From NCBI RefSeq assembly GCF_002154725.1, contig NZ_MTAW01000099.1, positions 1 through 64,000 of the forward strand: a stretch of 64,000 nt of DNA, in the 5' to 3' direction. How positions within the stretch are numbered: position 1 is the stretch's first letter; every line of letters starts with the position of its first letter. The translations under genes and the position numbers were made by a program. The DNA comes from Nostoc sp. 106C. Lineage in GTDB: Bacteria; Cyanobacteriota; Cyanobacteriia; Cyanobacteriales; Nostocaceae. Under the pieces are notes generated by a model, which ran no database searches, was not told the origin of the DNA, and saw only the letters and a program-made list of their open reading frames with translations. This document shows, one piece after another, positions 9,887 to 20,200 of this stretch.

Positions 9887-10828
9887 TTACTCGTACTTTT
9901 CTTTAAAGCGATTAGAAATCCAGTAACTAACAATATTTAAAACTAAGGTGAGCAGAAACAAAACAGCGCCTACAGCATATAAGGTTTGGAAATTAAGGCT
10001 ACCACGCGGACTATCTCCACCAGAAATTTGCGCCATGTAAGCTGTCATCGTTTCAACTGATTCTGCAAAATTAATAGTTAGTTTTGGCTGTTGTCCGGCG
10101 GCGATAATCACAGTCATTGTTTCACCCACAGCGCGAGAAGTGCCTAAAATAATCGAGGCGATAATTCCAGATAGTGCTGCTGGGAGGACTACTCTAAAAA
10201 TGGTTTCCAGTTTAGTAATACCTAAAGCGGAAGCTCCCTCACGTAATGAACGTGGAACTGCGCGAATCGCATCTAAGCTGATAGAACCAACAGTTGGAGT
10301 AATCATTACTCCCATCATTAACCCCGCACTCAAGGCATTGAAAATTTCTAGCGGGAAAAAATTTCGTAATAAAGGTGTGACAAATAACAGTGCAAAATAA
10401 CCATAGACTACCGTTGGTATCCCTGCCAAAAGTTCCACCGCAGGGCGTAAAATTGCTGCTACTTTAGGTTGAGCATACTCACTTAAATAAATAGCCGAAG
10501 ATAAACCTAAAGGAATAGCAACTGCCATCGCAATAGCTGTAGTCAAGAAAGTGCCATTAATTAAGGGCCATATGCCAAAATGTTTCTCTGCAAATAAAGG
10601 TGTCCATTTAGTATCTAGAAAAAATTGAGCAAAGGAGACTTCTTTGAAAAAGGCAAATGTCTCCTTAAAGATAATGACGACGATACCAAAAGTAGTAAAA
10701 ACAGACACCAAAGCGCAAGAAAATAAAATTACCGCAACAATATTTTCTTGGATATCTTCAGATGCATTTTTCTCTAGTGACTGCCTGGATAGTTGAAAAG
10801 AATCGTTTGAAAAATTTGAATTTTGCAT
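9887..10828 (-). CDS. pstC: Phosphate ABC transporter permease PstC
   Basis: A 313-residue inner-membrane permease, partner of PstA. After a polar N-terminus of about 30 residues there are six transmembrane segments. [17 protein letters not shown] and [17 protein letters not shown] are PstC signatures, and [18 protein letters not shown] is the ATPase-contacting loop. It follows pstS by 147 bp; that gap has a run of CCTTCTG units on the plus strand and no gene. Confidence 0.94.
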   Translation of the reverse strand: MQNSNFSNDSFQLSRQSLEKNASEDIQENIVAVILFSCALVSVFTTFGIVVIIFKETFAFFKEVSFAQFFLDTKWTPLFAEKHFGIWPLINGTFLTTAIAMAVAIPLGLSSAIYLSEYAQPKVAAILRPAVELLAGIPTVVYGYFALLFVTPLLRNFFPLEIFNALSAGLMMGVMITPTVGSISLDAIRAVPRSLREGASALGITKLETIFRVVLPAALSGIIASIILGTSRAVGETMTVIIAAGQQPKLTINFAESVETMTAYMAQISGGDSPRGSLNFQTLYAVGAVLFLLTLVLNIVSYWISNRFKEKYE

Positions 10829-10975
10829 AAACAGTTCAGTTTTGACTAGTAAAAAGAGGCAGAAAGTGAGAATAAGAGAGTTTTGATGTAGCGCTTATCG
10901 CAGTTTATAAATTCAAGGACTTGTAACTCTTGATAGTTAACACTTTTCTGATACCTTCCTTCTGCCTTCTGCCTT

Positions 10976-11977
10976 CTAAATAAAGTTTGTAATCGGCTCA
11001 CCTGGTTTAGCTTTTTTGAACTTTGTGCCAGTTTCACCAGTAGCAAATTTCCGTTTTACCTTGACATAAGCTTCATCAGGTAGTGCTACATAACCAACGC
11101 TATCTACCCACTTCCATGAATTTTCTAGATAAAAATCTACAAATTCTTTGACTGCTGGCTTGCTATCTAAGGATTTTTTACTGACATAGATGAACAATGG
11201 ACGAGATAAAGGTGTGTAAATATTTTTGATCACGTTATCCACAGGAACTGGTTTTTCACACTTTCCTTTAGGACTTTCTACAGCAACTAAATTGAGTTTG
11301 TCTTGGTTTTGAATGTAATAAGATATCCCTACATAACCCAAGGCTGATGCATCACCCGCTACTCCTTGTACCAATAAGTTTTGATTATGACTAGGAGTGT
11401 AGTCTGTACGGCCATTCTTGGCTTTGCCAGTCACAGCTTGAGTCATATAATCAAACGTTCCCGTATCAGAAGCCGGAGCATACAGCTTCATTTTTTGTTT
11501 AGGAAAGTTGGGATTAACTTGATTCCAATTTAGTATTTTGCCGTCTGATTTAGCACTCCAAATCTTTTTGAGTTCATCAATAGTCAGGCATTTAGCAAAG
11601 TTATTTTGACGGTTGGCGATGACCGCAATTCCGTCTAAAGCTATAGGTAACTCGACAAATTCAATCTTCTTAGTTTTACATTTTTTGATTTCTTCATCTC
11701 GAATGGTACGAGAAGCGCCAACAATATCGATATCGCCAGCACAAAACTTACTGATACCTCCACCAGTACCACTAGACGCAACGCTAACTTGCGCTTCAGG
11801 TTTAAACTTCTCGTATTCTTCTGCAACTGCTAGAGAAATCGGAAAACCTACTGCTGCACCGTCAATACTCACCTGACTTTTCAGTTGTTGTCCGCTATTA
11901 CAGCCAGTGGTATTGCTAGCAATAAGCATTAAAGAGGCTAGATAAAAGCTACCCTTGAATTGGCTACGAAAGCTCAT
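10976..11977 (-). CDS. pstS: Phosphate-binding lipoprotein PstS
   Basis: A 333-residue periplasmic phosphate-binding protein. The signal peptide ends in a lipobox (SNTTGC, Cys at about 26), so it is membrane-tethered. The phosphate-site motif ASSGTGGGISKFCAGDIDI and the later APASDTGTFDYM segment match the PstS family. It delivers phosphate to PstCA-B encoded just downstream. In cyanobacteria the family is usually induced by phosphate limitation. I found no clear Pho box in the 59 bp upstream, so transcription may start before sbp. Confidence 0.93.
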   Translation of the reverse strand: MSFRSQFKGSFYLASLMLIASNTTGCNSGQQLKSQVSIDGAAVGFPISLAVAEEYEKFKPEAQVSVASSGTGGGISKFCAGDIDIVGASRTIRDEEIKKCKTKKIEFVELPIALDGIAVIANRQNNFAKCLTIDELKKIWSAKSDGKILNWNQVNPNFPKQKMKLYAPASDTGTFDYMTQAVTGKAKNGRTDYTPSHNQNLLVQGVAGDASALGYVGISYYIQNQDKLNLVAVESPKGKCEKPVPVDNVIKNIYTPLSRPLFIYVSKKSLDSKPAVKEFVDFYLENSWKWVDSVGYVALPDEAYVKVKRKFATGETGTKFKKAKPGEPITNFI

Positions 11978-12036
11978 AACTTAATCAATTGAAATAAAGT
12001 GATTGCAATTAGATCGGGGTGGAAAAAAGTGGTAGT

Positions 12037-13194
12037 TTATGCTTTTTTAGCAGCTTGAACTTTGTCAAAAATTGCTCCATTTCCAAAAAACTTTTTCTGG
12101 ATATTATCCCAGCCACCTAAATCTTGAGACGTAAATAAAGTTTGGACTGGGGGATATTGTGATGCTACTTCTTGGGTAACAGTTGGATTAACTGGACGAT
12201 ATCCTAATTTAGCGAATTCTCGCTGAGCTTCTGTTGAGTAAAGAAAATCGACAAATGCTTCTGCAACTTCTCTTGTACCATGCTTATCAACGTTTTTATC
12301 AACAACAGCTACAGGATTATCGATAGAAATGTTTACTTGTGGTACAATGTAAGGCAATTTTGAGCCATTTTTTTCTGCCAAAATTATCTCATTTTCGTAG
12401 TTAATTAAAACATCTCCCTGATTTTTTTGGAAAAATAAATCGCTAGCTTCACGAGCATCTTTTGTGAGCACAGGGACATTTTGATAAACTTTTGTGAGAT
12501 AATTTAAGGCTGTAGAATCGTCACCTCCTGTGAGAGTTACCGAACCCCAAAAAGCTAAAAATTCCCAAATAGCAATACCAGAAGTTTTGGGGTTAGCTGC
12601 AATCAACTTCACGCCATCGTTTGCTAAGTCTTGCCAATTATTAATCTTTTTCGGGTTGCCTTCGCGGGTAACAATCGCAGCGACCGATCTACTAACAATA
12701 CCACTTCTGGGAGATTTAATTTCCCAACCTGATTTAATCAAACCTGCTTGCTGAATTTTGTTGACATCCAGAGGCAGTGCGAGGTGTACTATATCTGCCT
12801 CTTGAGAACCAGCAATCACAGCATTTGCTTGCGCGCCGGAACCTCCATAGCTTTGCTCAAAAGTGACATTTTGGTTATGTTCTTGTTTCCACTTTTGTAC
12901 AAATTTGGGAATTATTTGGTCATGGGCGGCTTTAGTAACTGAGAAGGAAACCAGCCTCAGCTTTATATCAGATTTACTAGCTGTACTGCTTCCAGAACAC
13001 GCAGCGACTACTATACTTAAAAGAGTAGCTACTAGAAGCAGACACACAAAGCTTTGTAGAGAGCGTCCATTTAACCAACTTCTAATTTTTTGTTGGTAAT
13101 AAAATTGCATAGCTTGCCAAATTTCCACGACATAAACTCGCATTCGCTCAATTAGATCCGTACTTAATTGTGTCGGATGTTGCGATTTACTCAT
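12037..13194 (-). CDS. Sulfate-binding-type (Sbp/CysP family) lipoprotein
   Basis: A 385-residue periplasmic substrate-binding protein. Family marks are YGGSGAQANAVIAG, EADIVHLALPLDV, VTREGNPKKINNWQDL and NPKTSGIAIWEFLAFWG, as in sulfate/thiosulfate-binding proteins. An unusually long N-terminal extension (about 45 residues) precedes a hydrophobic helix and lipobox (VVAAC). I use the ATG at 13194; a TTG two codons upstream is less likely. No sulfate permease genes adjoin. Instead, pstS-C-A-B follow 59 bp downstream, so it may serve an oxyanion other than sulfate or share phosphate-starvation control. The family call is firm; the ligand is not known. Confidence 0.85.
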   Translation of the reverse strand: MSKSQHPTQLSTDLIERMRVYVVEIWQAMQFYYQQKIRSWLNGRSLQSFVCLLLVATLLSIVVAACSGSSTASKSDIKLRLVSFSVTKAAHDQIIPKFVQKWKQEHNQNVTFEQSYGGSGAQANAVIAGSQEADIVHLALPLDVNKIQQAGLIKSGWEIKSPRSGIVSRSVAAIVTREGNPKKINNWQDLANDGVKLIAANPKTSGIAIWEFLAFWGSVTLTGGDDSTALNYLTKVYQNVPVLTKDAREASDLFFQKNQGDVLINYENEIILAEKNGSKLPYIVPQVNISIDNPVAVVDKNVDKHGTREVAEAFVDFLYSTEAQREFAKLGYRPVNPTVTQEVASQYPPVQTLFTSQDLGGWDNIQKKFFGNGAIFDKVQAAKKA

Positions 13195-13213
13195 GTGCAA
13201 TCACCCCTTAATC

Positions 13214-13239
13214 TACGGTATTTTGAGCCAAATACCGTA
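13214..13239 (-). promoter_or_regulatory. Palindrome 20 bp upstream of the sbp start (candidate operator)
   Basis: TACGGTATTT, 6 nt, then AAATACCGTA form a perfect 10-bp inverted repeat immediately before the sbp coding region. The position, between any promoter and the ATG, suits a repressor site or a 5'-UTR hairpin. A second perfect palindrome, TTACTTAAGTAA, lies at 13297-13308. On the reverse strand, the CTTAACGA-GCG-GTTACTTA stretch nearby faintly resembles the cyanobacterial Pho box (CTTAACCT repeats every 11 bp), but the match is poor. Confidence 0.45.
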
Positions 13240-13360
13240 ATTAAAAAAAATTATACGATATATAGAACAAAAGTTCTCATCTGACTTCATTTTTGTTTAC
13301 TTAAGTAAGTAACCGCTCGTTAAGCAATTACTACGAAATCTTAAAGATACCAAAATATTG

Positions 13361-13404
13361 AAAAAAACCGGGTTTTTACTGCTTGATACCAGTAAAACCC
13401 GGTT
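13361..13404 (-). terminator. Rho-independent terminator of the KimA-like permease gene
   Basis: On the reverse strand, AACCGGGTTTTACTG pairs with its complement across an 11-nt loop, with one bulged base, and is followed by a run of T. It lies 31 bp after the permease stop. This is the strongest intrinsic terminator seen in the window. Confidence 0.85.
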
Positions 13405-13435
13405 CTATTTCTGCATAATATTGGGAAAAATTCTG

Positions 13436-15274
13436 TTATAGGTAATACCTAACAGTGGAGACAACTCGACTTTTTTTAGCCCTTAAAGCTGTCTTTAAGA
13501 ATAAGGTTGTTTGGTTATGCAAAAGACCCTCCCACCAGTTGCGAGTTACAAAAGCAGGAATAATGATAGTTGTAAAAACATCTGGATGATGCTCTTCAAA
13601 CTGAGCGACAAAATTCACAAGTGGTTCTATTACAGAACGGTAGGGTGAATCGATAATTTCTAGAGGAATATCTGACTCTAATTGTCGCCATTTTTCTTGC
13701 AGTTTCTCTCTATCTGTAGAACCATTAATATCTACATGTACCGCAACAATTTCATCGGCGATGGTGCGTGCATAGTCCAAAGCTTCTACTGTTCCTCGGT
13801 TAAGTTGTCCTACTACTACTACCGCTGGATGGGTAACCATTGCTGGTTTAGGTCGGGGAATATAACTCCGAGGTGCTATACCCTGAATACTCAGACGTTC
13901 AGCTACGTATTCATAGTGACGGCGAATGGTTAAAAATAGAGCTACTACTAAAGGTATGGCTACTACTACTAACCAAGCCCCTAAGAGAAACTTAGTTGAA
14001 ATAATTACTCCTAGTACAACAGCTGTAGCAATCGCTCCCAATCCATTCATGAGAGCGCTAGCACGCCAATTTGATTCTCGTGATTGGAACCAGTGACGCA
14101 CCATCCCAGCTTGCGAAAGGGTAAAGGAAGTGAATACACCTACGGCATATAGGGGGATAACGGCGTTCACTTGTCCTTTAAAGATAATGACTAAAATCCC
14201 TGCACAAACGCTCAGGAGAATAATACCGTTGGAGTAGACTAAGCGATCGCCTAACAGCGATAATTGTCGGGGTAAAAAACCATCTCGCGCCAAAAAGTAA
14301 CAAAGTCTGGGGAAATCTGCATAGCTGGTGTTTGCTGCTAACAGCAAAACCAACAGAGTGACAATTTGGACAAAATAGTAAAATGCTCCATTCCCCAAAA
14401 TCTCTCTACCTAATAGAGAAACTACTGTTTGTCCCTCTTCTGGCACAACATGATACATGTTTGACAAATAAGTTATGCCGATAAACATCAGTCCGAGAAT
14501 AACGCCCAAATAAAGCAATGTGAGGCGGGCATTTTTCCACTCTGGTTCTTTAAATGCTAAGACACCATCAGATATTGCTTCCACTCCTGTAAGCGCTGTA
14601 CAGCCAGCCGAAAAGGCTCGCAAAATGAAAAACAAACTCAGTCCTTCCTTGACAGGAATGGGGGGATATTCTGCTACTACTTCCCCAGTAGCGTGTTTGA
14701 ACAAACCAATAGCAATCAGCACAAAAATACTGGCAATAAACGCATAGGTCGGAATCATAAATATTCTGCCTGATTCCTTGACACCTCTAAGATTTGCCAG
14801 CATTAACAAGAAAATGAAAATTAAGCAAAGGCTGACTGTGAAAGGCCGTAGCGCAGGAACTGCTGAGGTAAGGGCTGCTGTACCCGCAGATATACTGACT
14901 GTGACTGTCAAAATATAGTCAATCATCAGCGAACCCCCTGCTACCAGACCTGGATAAATACCAAGGTTTTCTCTGGCAACAATGTAGGAACCACCGCCTT
15001 TAGGATAAGCGCGAATAGTTTGTCGATAGGAAAGCACAACTATTCCTAGCAAAATGATAATCGCTATAGCAATAGGTAGCGACAAACCTAAAGCACCACT
15101 TCCCGCTGCTACTAGAATCAGCAGGATTTCTTCTGTAGCATAAGCAACTGAGGAGAGTGCATCTGAGGAGAGAACTGCTAAGGCAGCAGCGTTACTCAAT
15201 CGCTCTTCACTATGAGCGCTGGTTGGTAATGATTTACCGAGTAAAAATTGTTTTATCTGTGGGTAGAGGGACAT
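13436..15274 (-). CDS. APC-superfamily permease, KimA-like (probable potassium importer)
   Basis: A 612-residue membrane protein with about 12 transmembrane segments and a soluble C-terminal domain (from about residue 470) of universal-stress-like fold (VVVVGQLNRGTVEALDYA, VAVHVDI). The N-terminal phrases LSSDALSSVAYATEEIL, SYRQTIRAYPKGGGSYIVA and GSLMIDYILTVTVSISAGT closely resemble the Bacillus potassium importer KimA (YdaO), whose C-terminal domain binds c-di-AMP. I chose ATG 15274, preceded by AGGTGG, over a TTG at 15292. An amino-acid substrate is the alternative. Confidence 0.8.
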   Translation of the reverse strand: MSLYPQIKQFLLGKSLPTSAHSEERLSNAAALAVLSSDALSSVAYATEEILLILVAAGSGALGLSLPIAIAIIILLGIVVLSYRQTIRAYPKGGGSYIVARENLGIYPGLVAGGSLMIDYILTVTVSISAGTAALTSAVPALRPFTVSLCLIFIFLLMLANLRGVKESGRIFMIPTYAFIASIFVLIAIGLFKHATGEVVAEYPPIPVKEGLSLFFILRAFSAGCTALTGVEAISDGVLAFKEPEWKNARLTLLYLGVILGLMFIGITYLSNMYHVVPEEGQTVVSLLGREILGNGAFYYFVQIVTLLVLLLAANTSYADFPRLCYFLARDGFLPRQLSLLGDRLVYSNGIILLSVCAGILVIIFKGQVNAVIPLYAVGVFTSFTLSQAGMVRHWFQSRESNWRASALMNGLGAIATAVVLGVIISTKFLLGAWLVVVAIPLVVALFLTIRRHYEYVAERLSIQGIAPRSYIPRPKPAMVTHPAVVVVGQLNRGTVEALDYARTIADEIVAVHVDINGSTDREKLQEKWRQLESDIPLEIIDSPYRSVIEPLVNFVAQFEEHHPDVFTTIIIPAFVTRNWWEGLLHNQTTLFLKTALRAKKSRVVSTVRYYL

Positions 15275-15699
15275 ACTAAGTCCACCTGACAAAGGTTTGT
15301 ACTCCCGCTCAATTGAATATATCCTGGAATTTCTTGTAGAAGTCAGTTCAACAAGAAACGGGAAGGGTTAAAGGGAGAATTTCTCCTTTATTTTTAACCT
15401 TTACCCTATCCCTACTTTTGACAAAAGTACCTTTTGCAAGAGGACTACTAAAATAATGAGCTAGGAATATAGCAATTTTGGCAGATTCCTAACCCCTTGA
15501 CTTTAAATTTTGCTCTATAGCTAACTGAGAACTTAAGGACTTATACCATTTTGGATTTTAGATTTTAGATGTTGGATTGTGAAACATCTATTGCATAAGG
15601 GTTTTAAACATCTACAGCCCTACACTCTTCTTCAAAACTATTGATTATTTTACTTTGCCCTTGTGTAAGTCTTATAACTAACAAATAATGCTGAGAATG
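15275..15699. other. 425-bp gene-free gap with hairpins and a heptamer repeat
   Basis: Upstream of the permease gene there are an imperfect hairpin (GGTTAAA-GGGAGAA against TTCTCC...TTTAACC, about 15367-15403) and a small palindrome (ACTTTTG-A-CAAAAGT, about 15413-15427). A TTTGGAT/TTTAGAT heptamer repeat lies at 15549-15578. I see no protein-coding gene, tRNA, or convincing c-di-AMP riboswitch. Confidence 0.5.
15549..15578. repeat. TTTTGGA/TTTTAGA heptamer tandem repeat
   Basis: About four degenerate 7-nt units (TTTTGGA, TTTTAGA, TTTTAGA, then TGTTGGA), the same family as the repeat in recJ (2095-2127) and the one upstream of carA (61067-61096). Confidence 0.7.
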
Positions 15700-16953
15700 C
15701 TACTCATGAGTTGCTCCTTCCAGCCAGACTTCTACATCGTCTGCGAGTAGCTTCTGCGCAGCTTCTAGCATTGTTCCAGCGATGTCTTTCAGGTCTTCGC
15801 GATTACTTAAGTAAGTTTTTAATGCTTCTAATGGGTCAATGCTACTACTAGCAGTCAATTCGGGAATGCGGGGTCTAGCCAACTGGCTCAGTAATTCTGG
15901 TTGAATGGTGTAGGTATGAGCGAAACTTAACGCACTATGCAACGAGGAATTATCAATTAAATCTAACTGTTCGGAGCGGAGTTTATAGATTAACCTGACT
16001 ACAGCATCTTGAATATCATATTTAGCGATCGCTTTCATGATTGCTGCTTGCGGATCTTCTGCTTTTGATAAATCTACCTCAATTGTCCGGAAAGTTCGCA
16101 CGGGTAAAGGACAAAACTCCCAATTAGCCTTACCTCGCTCCAGTTCAATCATCACATAACCTTTATCTTCCTTTTCTTCGCTAAAATCCACCCGCTCAAT
16201 GCTTCCTGGATAAATCACTGGTGGGTTGTTAGATTTATTCAGATTCTGGTGGCGGTGGACATGTCCCAGAGCTACATAATCAAAGCAAGGACGTGTCAGC
16301 AAAGATAGGGGTAGAGTAAAACCTTTACCTACTGCTAAAAAGCGTTCGGCTCCCAAGGCAGCATTATCAGCCATCAAATGAGCCAAAAGCACAGTTGGGA
16401 CATCAGGATCAAGACGGCGAATTTCGCCTTCTAAGACAACTTGTAGACGTTCAGTTAACAGTTGGTTGACTTCTGCTAGCGACAAACTTTCAGTCTCTTG
16501 GCGAGTCATCAACGTCGAACGAGTCAGCCAAGGAAGGGTAATAACTTGAACTTTACCATTGCGAGTTTGAATGCGGTGGGTCGTTACCGTATCCCCCACA
16601 AGAAATCCCCGCACGCCTAAGGTGCGGTAAATACATAAACTCGCTCCCCCCAATCCTTGGGAATGTTGGTCGTGATTCCCTACCAACAATACTGTAGGAA
16701 TATTGCCATCTACAAGACGGCGAAATTGACTAGCGAAAGCTTCTTGCACATAAGGCGGTGGAGTCGCATCTGGAAAAGCATCACCACCAAATATCACCAG
16801 ATCTACATTATCTGCGATCGCTCGGTCAATACATATTGATAATGTACTGACAAAATCCTCCAATCGTGTGTTTAATCCTGTTGCTGGATTAATGCGTCCG
16901 TGGGAGAAGCCGCTCCCCATATGGATATCTGAGAGATGGAGAATTTTAATCAT
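15700..16953 (-). CDS. sbcD: SbcD/Mre11-type DNA repair exonuclease
   Basis: A 417-residue calcineurin-like phosphoesterase. The metal-binding motifs are in order: HLSDIHMG (about 6-13), GGDAFPD (56-62), VGNHDQHS (92-99), LLAHLM near 189, and ALGHVHRHQ near 229. These match SbcD/Mre11, which with the SbcC/Rad50 ATPase cleaves DNA ends and hairpins. No sbcC lies in this window. It is divergent from the helicase-nuclease gene at 17203 across a 249-bp AT-rich gap that may hold promoters for both. Confidence 0.87.
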   Translation of the reverse strand: MIKILHLSDIHMGSGFSHGRINPATGLNTRLEDFVSTLSICIDRAIADNVDLVIFGGDAFPDATPPPYVQEAFASQFRRLVDGNIPTVLLVGNHDQHSQGLGGASLCIYRTLGVRGFLVGDTVTTHRIQTRNGKVQVITLPWLTRSTLMTRQETESLSLAEVNQLLTERLQVVLEGEIRRLDPDVPTVLLAHLMADNAALGAERFLAVGKGFTLPLSLLTRPCFDYVALGHVHRHQNLNKSNNPPVIYPGSIERVDFSEEKEDKGYVMIELERGKANWEFCPLPVRTFRTIEVDLSKAEDPQAAIMKAIAKYDIQDAVVRLIYKLRSEQLDLIDNSSLHSALSFAHTYTIQPELLSQLARPRIPELTASSSIDPLEALKTYLSNREDLKDIAGTMLEAAQKLLADDVEVWLEGATHE

Positions 16954-17202
16954 ATTAGTCCTTTGTTATTATCCATTTGTCTTTTGTCTAATACTAATGA
17001 CTAATTACTGCTGATAACAGGCTAAATATCTCGATATTATGAATTTCCCAGGAAAATCCAGCAGTTTATATTTTTTGAGAGCGATTATGACAAAAATATC
17101 TAAATTTTGTCCAAAATTCATCTTATTTTACCAAATTTTAATCTAAATAAGTATAAATTATAAATGAAACAGTTTTAATTAATTGCTAGCAATCGGAAGC
17201 CA

Positions 17203-20200
17203 ATGACTAACAGCATAAATCCTGCAATTCAGCAAAAAATCAAGGATTGGAGGCATAAACTTGCTGGTTCAAGTAACAGCAACCCACTAGTCGATTTCCG
17301 AAAGAGCAACAAGCCTAAAATTGAAGTTTATACACCGCCTTTAAGCTTATTTCAAAAGCTTGTGAGAGATGAATCTGGCTCAATTCCCTTCAATGATTTG
17401 AAAACTAAGCAAATAGAAGATGACCTCATAAAGCTTCTCGATAAACTATGTAGCGACAGCAAAAAAACATTAGAAGGGAAAGGCTTCATCAGCCTGTATT
17501 TAGTCCTTGGTACTTTGACTTGGTTTGATACTGCAAATCTTCAAGAAAAAAAAGAGAAGGATAAGTTAATATCTCCTCTGTTGCTGATTCCAGTGGAATT
17601 ACAAAAAAAAGGTAAAAAAAAACCAGAATATACAATATGTTCTACTGATGAGGATATTTCCATTAACTTTCTTTTATTAAACAAGTTACGTGACGATTTT
17701 AATATCACCTTACCTGAAACCGAAACACTTCAAAAATTAGGTTATGAAGGATTTATCAATGCAGTACGTAATGCTATAGCCGAAAAGCAAGATTGGCAAT
17801 TAGAAGAAACTGCTTATATTACCTTATTTGAGTCTGTCAAAACAGCGATAATTAAAGATCTGGAACAAAATCAGGGACTCATCGCCAATCACCCAATTCT
17901 GCAAGGGCTTGCTCTACCAGAGGCACCAGAAAATCTAAGTCATATTAAAACTATCACAGCTAAAGAACTGGATACAATCAATGCTGAATTAATATATCAG
18001 ATATGTGATGCTGATTCTAGCCAGCAACTAGTAATTGAAGCAGCAAAGGCAGGGCTTAGTTTTGTAGTGCAGGGGCCTCCTGGGACAGGAAAAAGCCAAA
18101 CAATTGCCAACATAATTGCCGAACTAATAGGCCAAAACAAAACAGTTCTGCTGGTTGCAGAGAAGCAGACTGCTTTAGATGCTGTATACAAGACACTACG
18201 AGATTCTCAGCCTAGTCTTGAAGACTTATGTTTAGATCTGCACCATAAAGGTACAACTAATACTAAGAAGTTGGTAAAAGAATTAAATCAAACTAAAATT
18301 CGTTTGTCACAAAGAAATGAAACTGAGTCACAACAGGGGAATCGAGATATATTCTTTCAACAATTATGTGAATGTCGGCAAAGCCTCAATAGCTATACTG
18401 CAAGTTTACATAATAAATACCAACCAATAAATAAATCTGCTTTTGAACTTTATGGCAAATTACTTAAACTGGAACGAGAGTTAGTTCCGACGCTTGAATT
18501 TAATACATATAATCTTGAAGAATGGTCAGAACAAAGATTATTATTGCAAGCTAAAAATTTACTGAATGACCTGGGACAATTTGAGCCATTTTTTCGACTA
18601 ATGCAGAAAACCATATGGTCAAGTAGTCCGATAAAAAGATGGAATTCTGATGTTAGCAGAAACTTACGTCAAAATATTGACAACTTGCGAAAAGGAATTC
18701 AACTTGCCACAAGAACTAGTGCTAGTTTGCAGGAGTTATTAAATATAGAAGCTGCTAACACATTAATAGCTTTAGACAAGCTTCAGCCAGCGATAAATCA
18801 TCTTATTGAAGTACCTCCACGTTTTCCAAAAAATTGGCTGCAAGAAACAATATTACATACTTTGCAACAAAATTTTGAAGAACTTAAAGAGGATATTGAT
18901 CAAGTTCAACGTATAGGCTCAGATTTGAGTAATAAATATATTAATGAGTTTTTAAGTTGGAATTTGCCAGAACTGAGAAAATTCAAGCAACGCTTTCAGA
19001 GCTATAAAGGAATTTTTAGCTGGCTAAGATGTGGTTATTGGCGTACTCGTAAAAGCCTTGTTTGTCTGCAAAAAGTAAAAAATAGAGTACGTGACACAGA
19101 ATTAATTAAAGATATTGATAATGCAATTAAGCATAATGAAATTTTGAATAAATTGAAAGATACTACACATCAATATCATCGAGCGTTTAGTTCATTCTTT
19201 GAAGAAGGAATGCCAGACTTAGATGCTATTGAACAAGCATTGAATTGGTTGAAAGTCATACAAAATTACTCTTTGCCTTCAAAGCAAGTTACAGTAGTTA
19301 TCTCTTCATCCGAAAATTTGCGAGAAGTTAGGACTTTATTAACAAATTTAGAAAATTCACGAAACTCGATAACAGAAGGTTTTAAATTCCTCAGACAACA
19401 TTTTCAGCAGGAAGAAATGACAAAACCTGGTGAATTGGAAAGAACATCTTTATCTGAAGTAGAACATTTTCTTAATCAAGCCCAAAAAGAGCTAGTTTCG
19501 TTCCAACAATGTTTAGACTGCCAACAGCTAGTAGAGGAGCTAGAAGCTATTGGTGCTAAAGATTTTTTATTAAAACTAAGAGAGTCTAATATTCAAGCAA
19601 ATTTTTGGTTTTTAGTTTTGCAAAAAGGCATTTATAAAGACTGGCTGCAATATATCTTAGATAGTACTGAATTGCGGAATTTTAATCAAAAAAGGCATGA
19701 GCAGAAATTAGAGGAATTTTCTCAGCTTGATATTGAACAGTATCAAGTAGCAATACAGTGTTTAAGACAACTTCACGCTGAACGCTGGAAAGAGTGGTCT
19801 AGACAATCAGAAGCAAAGAAGCAAATACTATCACTCGAAAAACAAAACACATTAAAAAAAGGGCATAAAAAAATCCGTCAATTCATAAAAGATGCCTCTA
19901 AACTTGTGACTACCTTAAAACCTTTTTGGCTAATGAGTCCACTTGCTGTTAGTCAATACATAGAACCAGAGGCTGTAGAGTTTGATGTGGTAATTTTCGA
20001 TGAAGCTTCCCAAATTTGTACCGAAGATGCAGTACCTTCCATTATGCGAGCAAAGCAGGTAATAGTCGTTGGTGACAATAAGCAGCTACCGCCAACTTAT
20101 TTCTTTAAAAGCAATGCTTCAGGTGATGAAGGCGAGGAGCAAGAAATATATGAAAGTTTACTCGATGAATCTTCAACATTCCTAGAGAAATTTACGCTGA

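Noticed and set aside
13261-13330. Pho box upstream of sbp
   Set aside because: Only one CTTAAC unit fits; the 11-bp spaced repeats are too degenerate to call.
15275-15440. Possible c-di-AMP (ydaO) riboswitch upstream of the KimA-like gene
   Set aside because: KimA genes often have one, but I could not find the conserved loops; only simple hairpins are visible.
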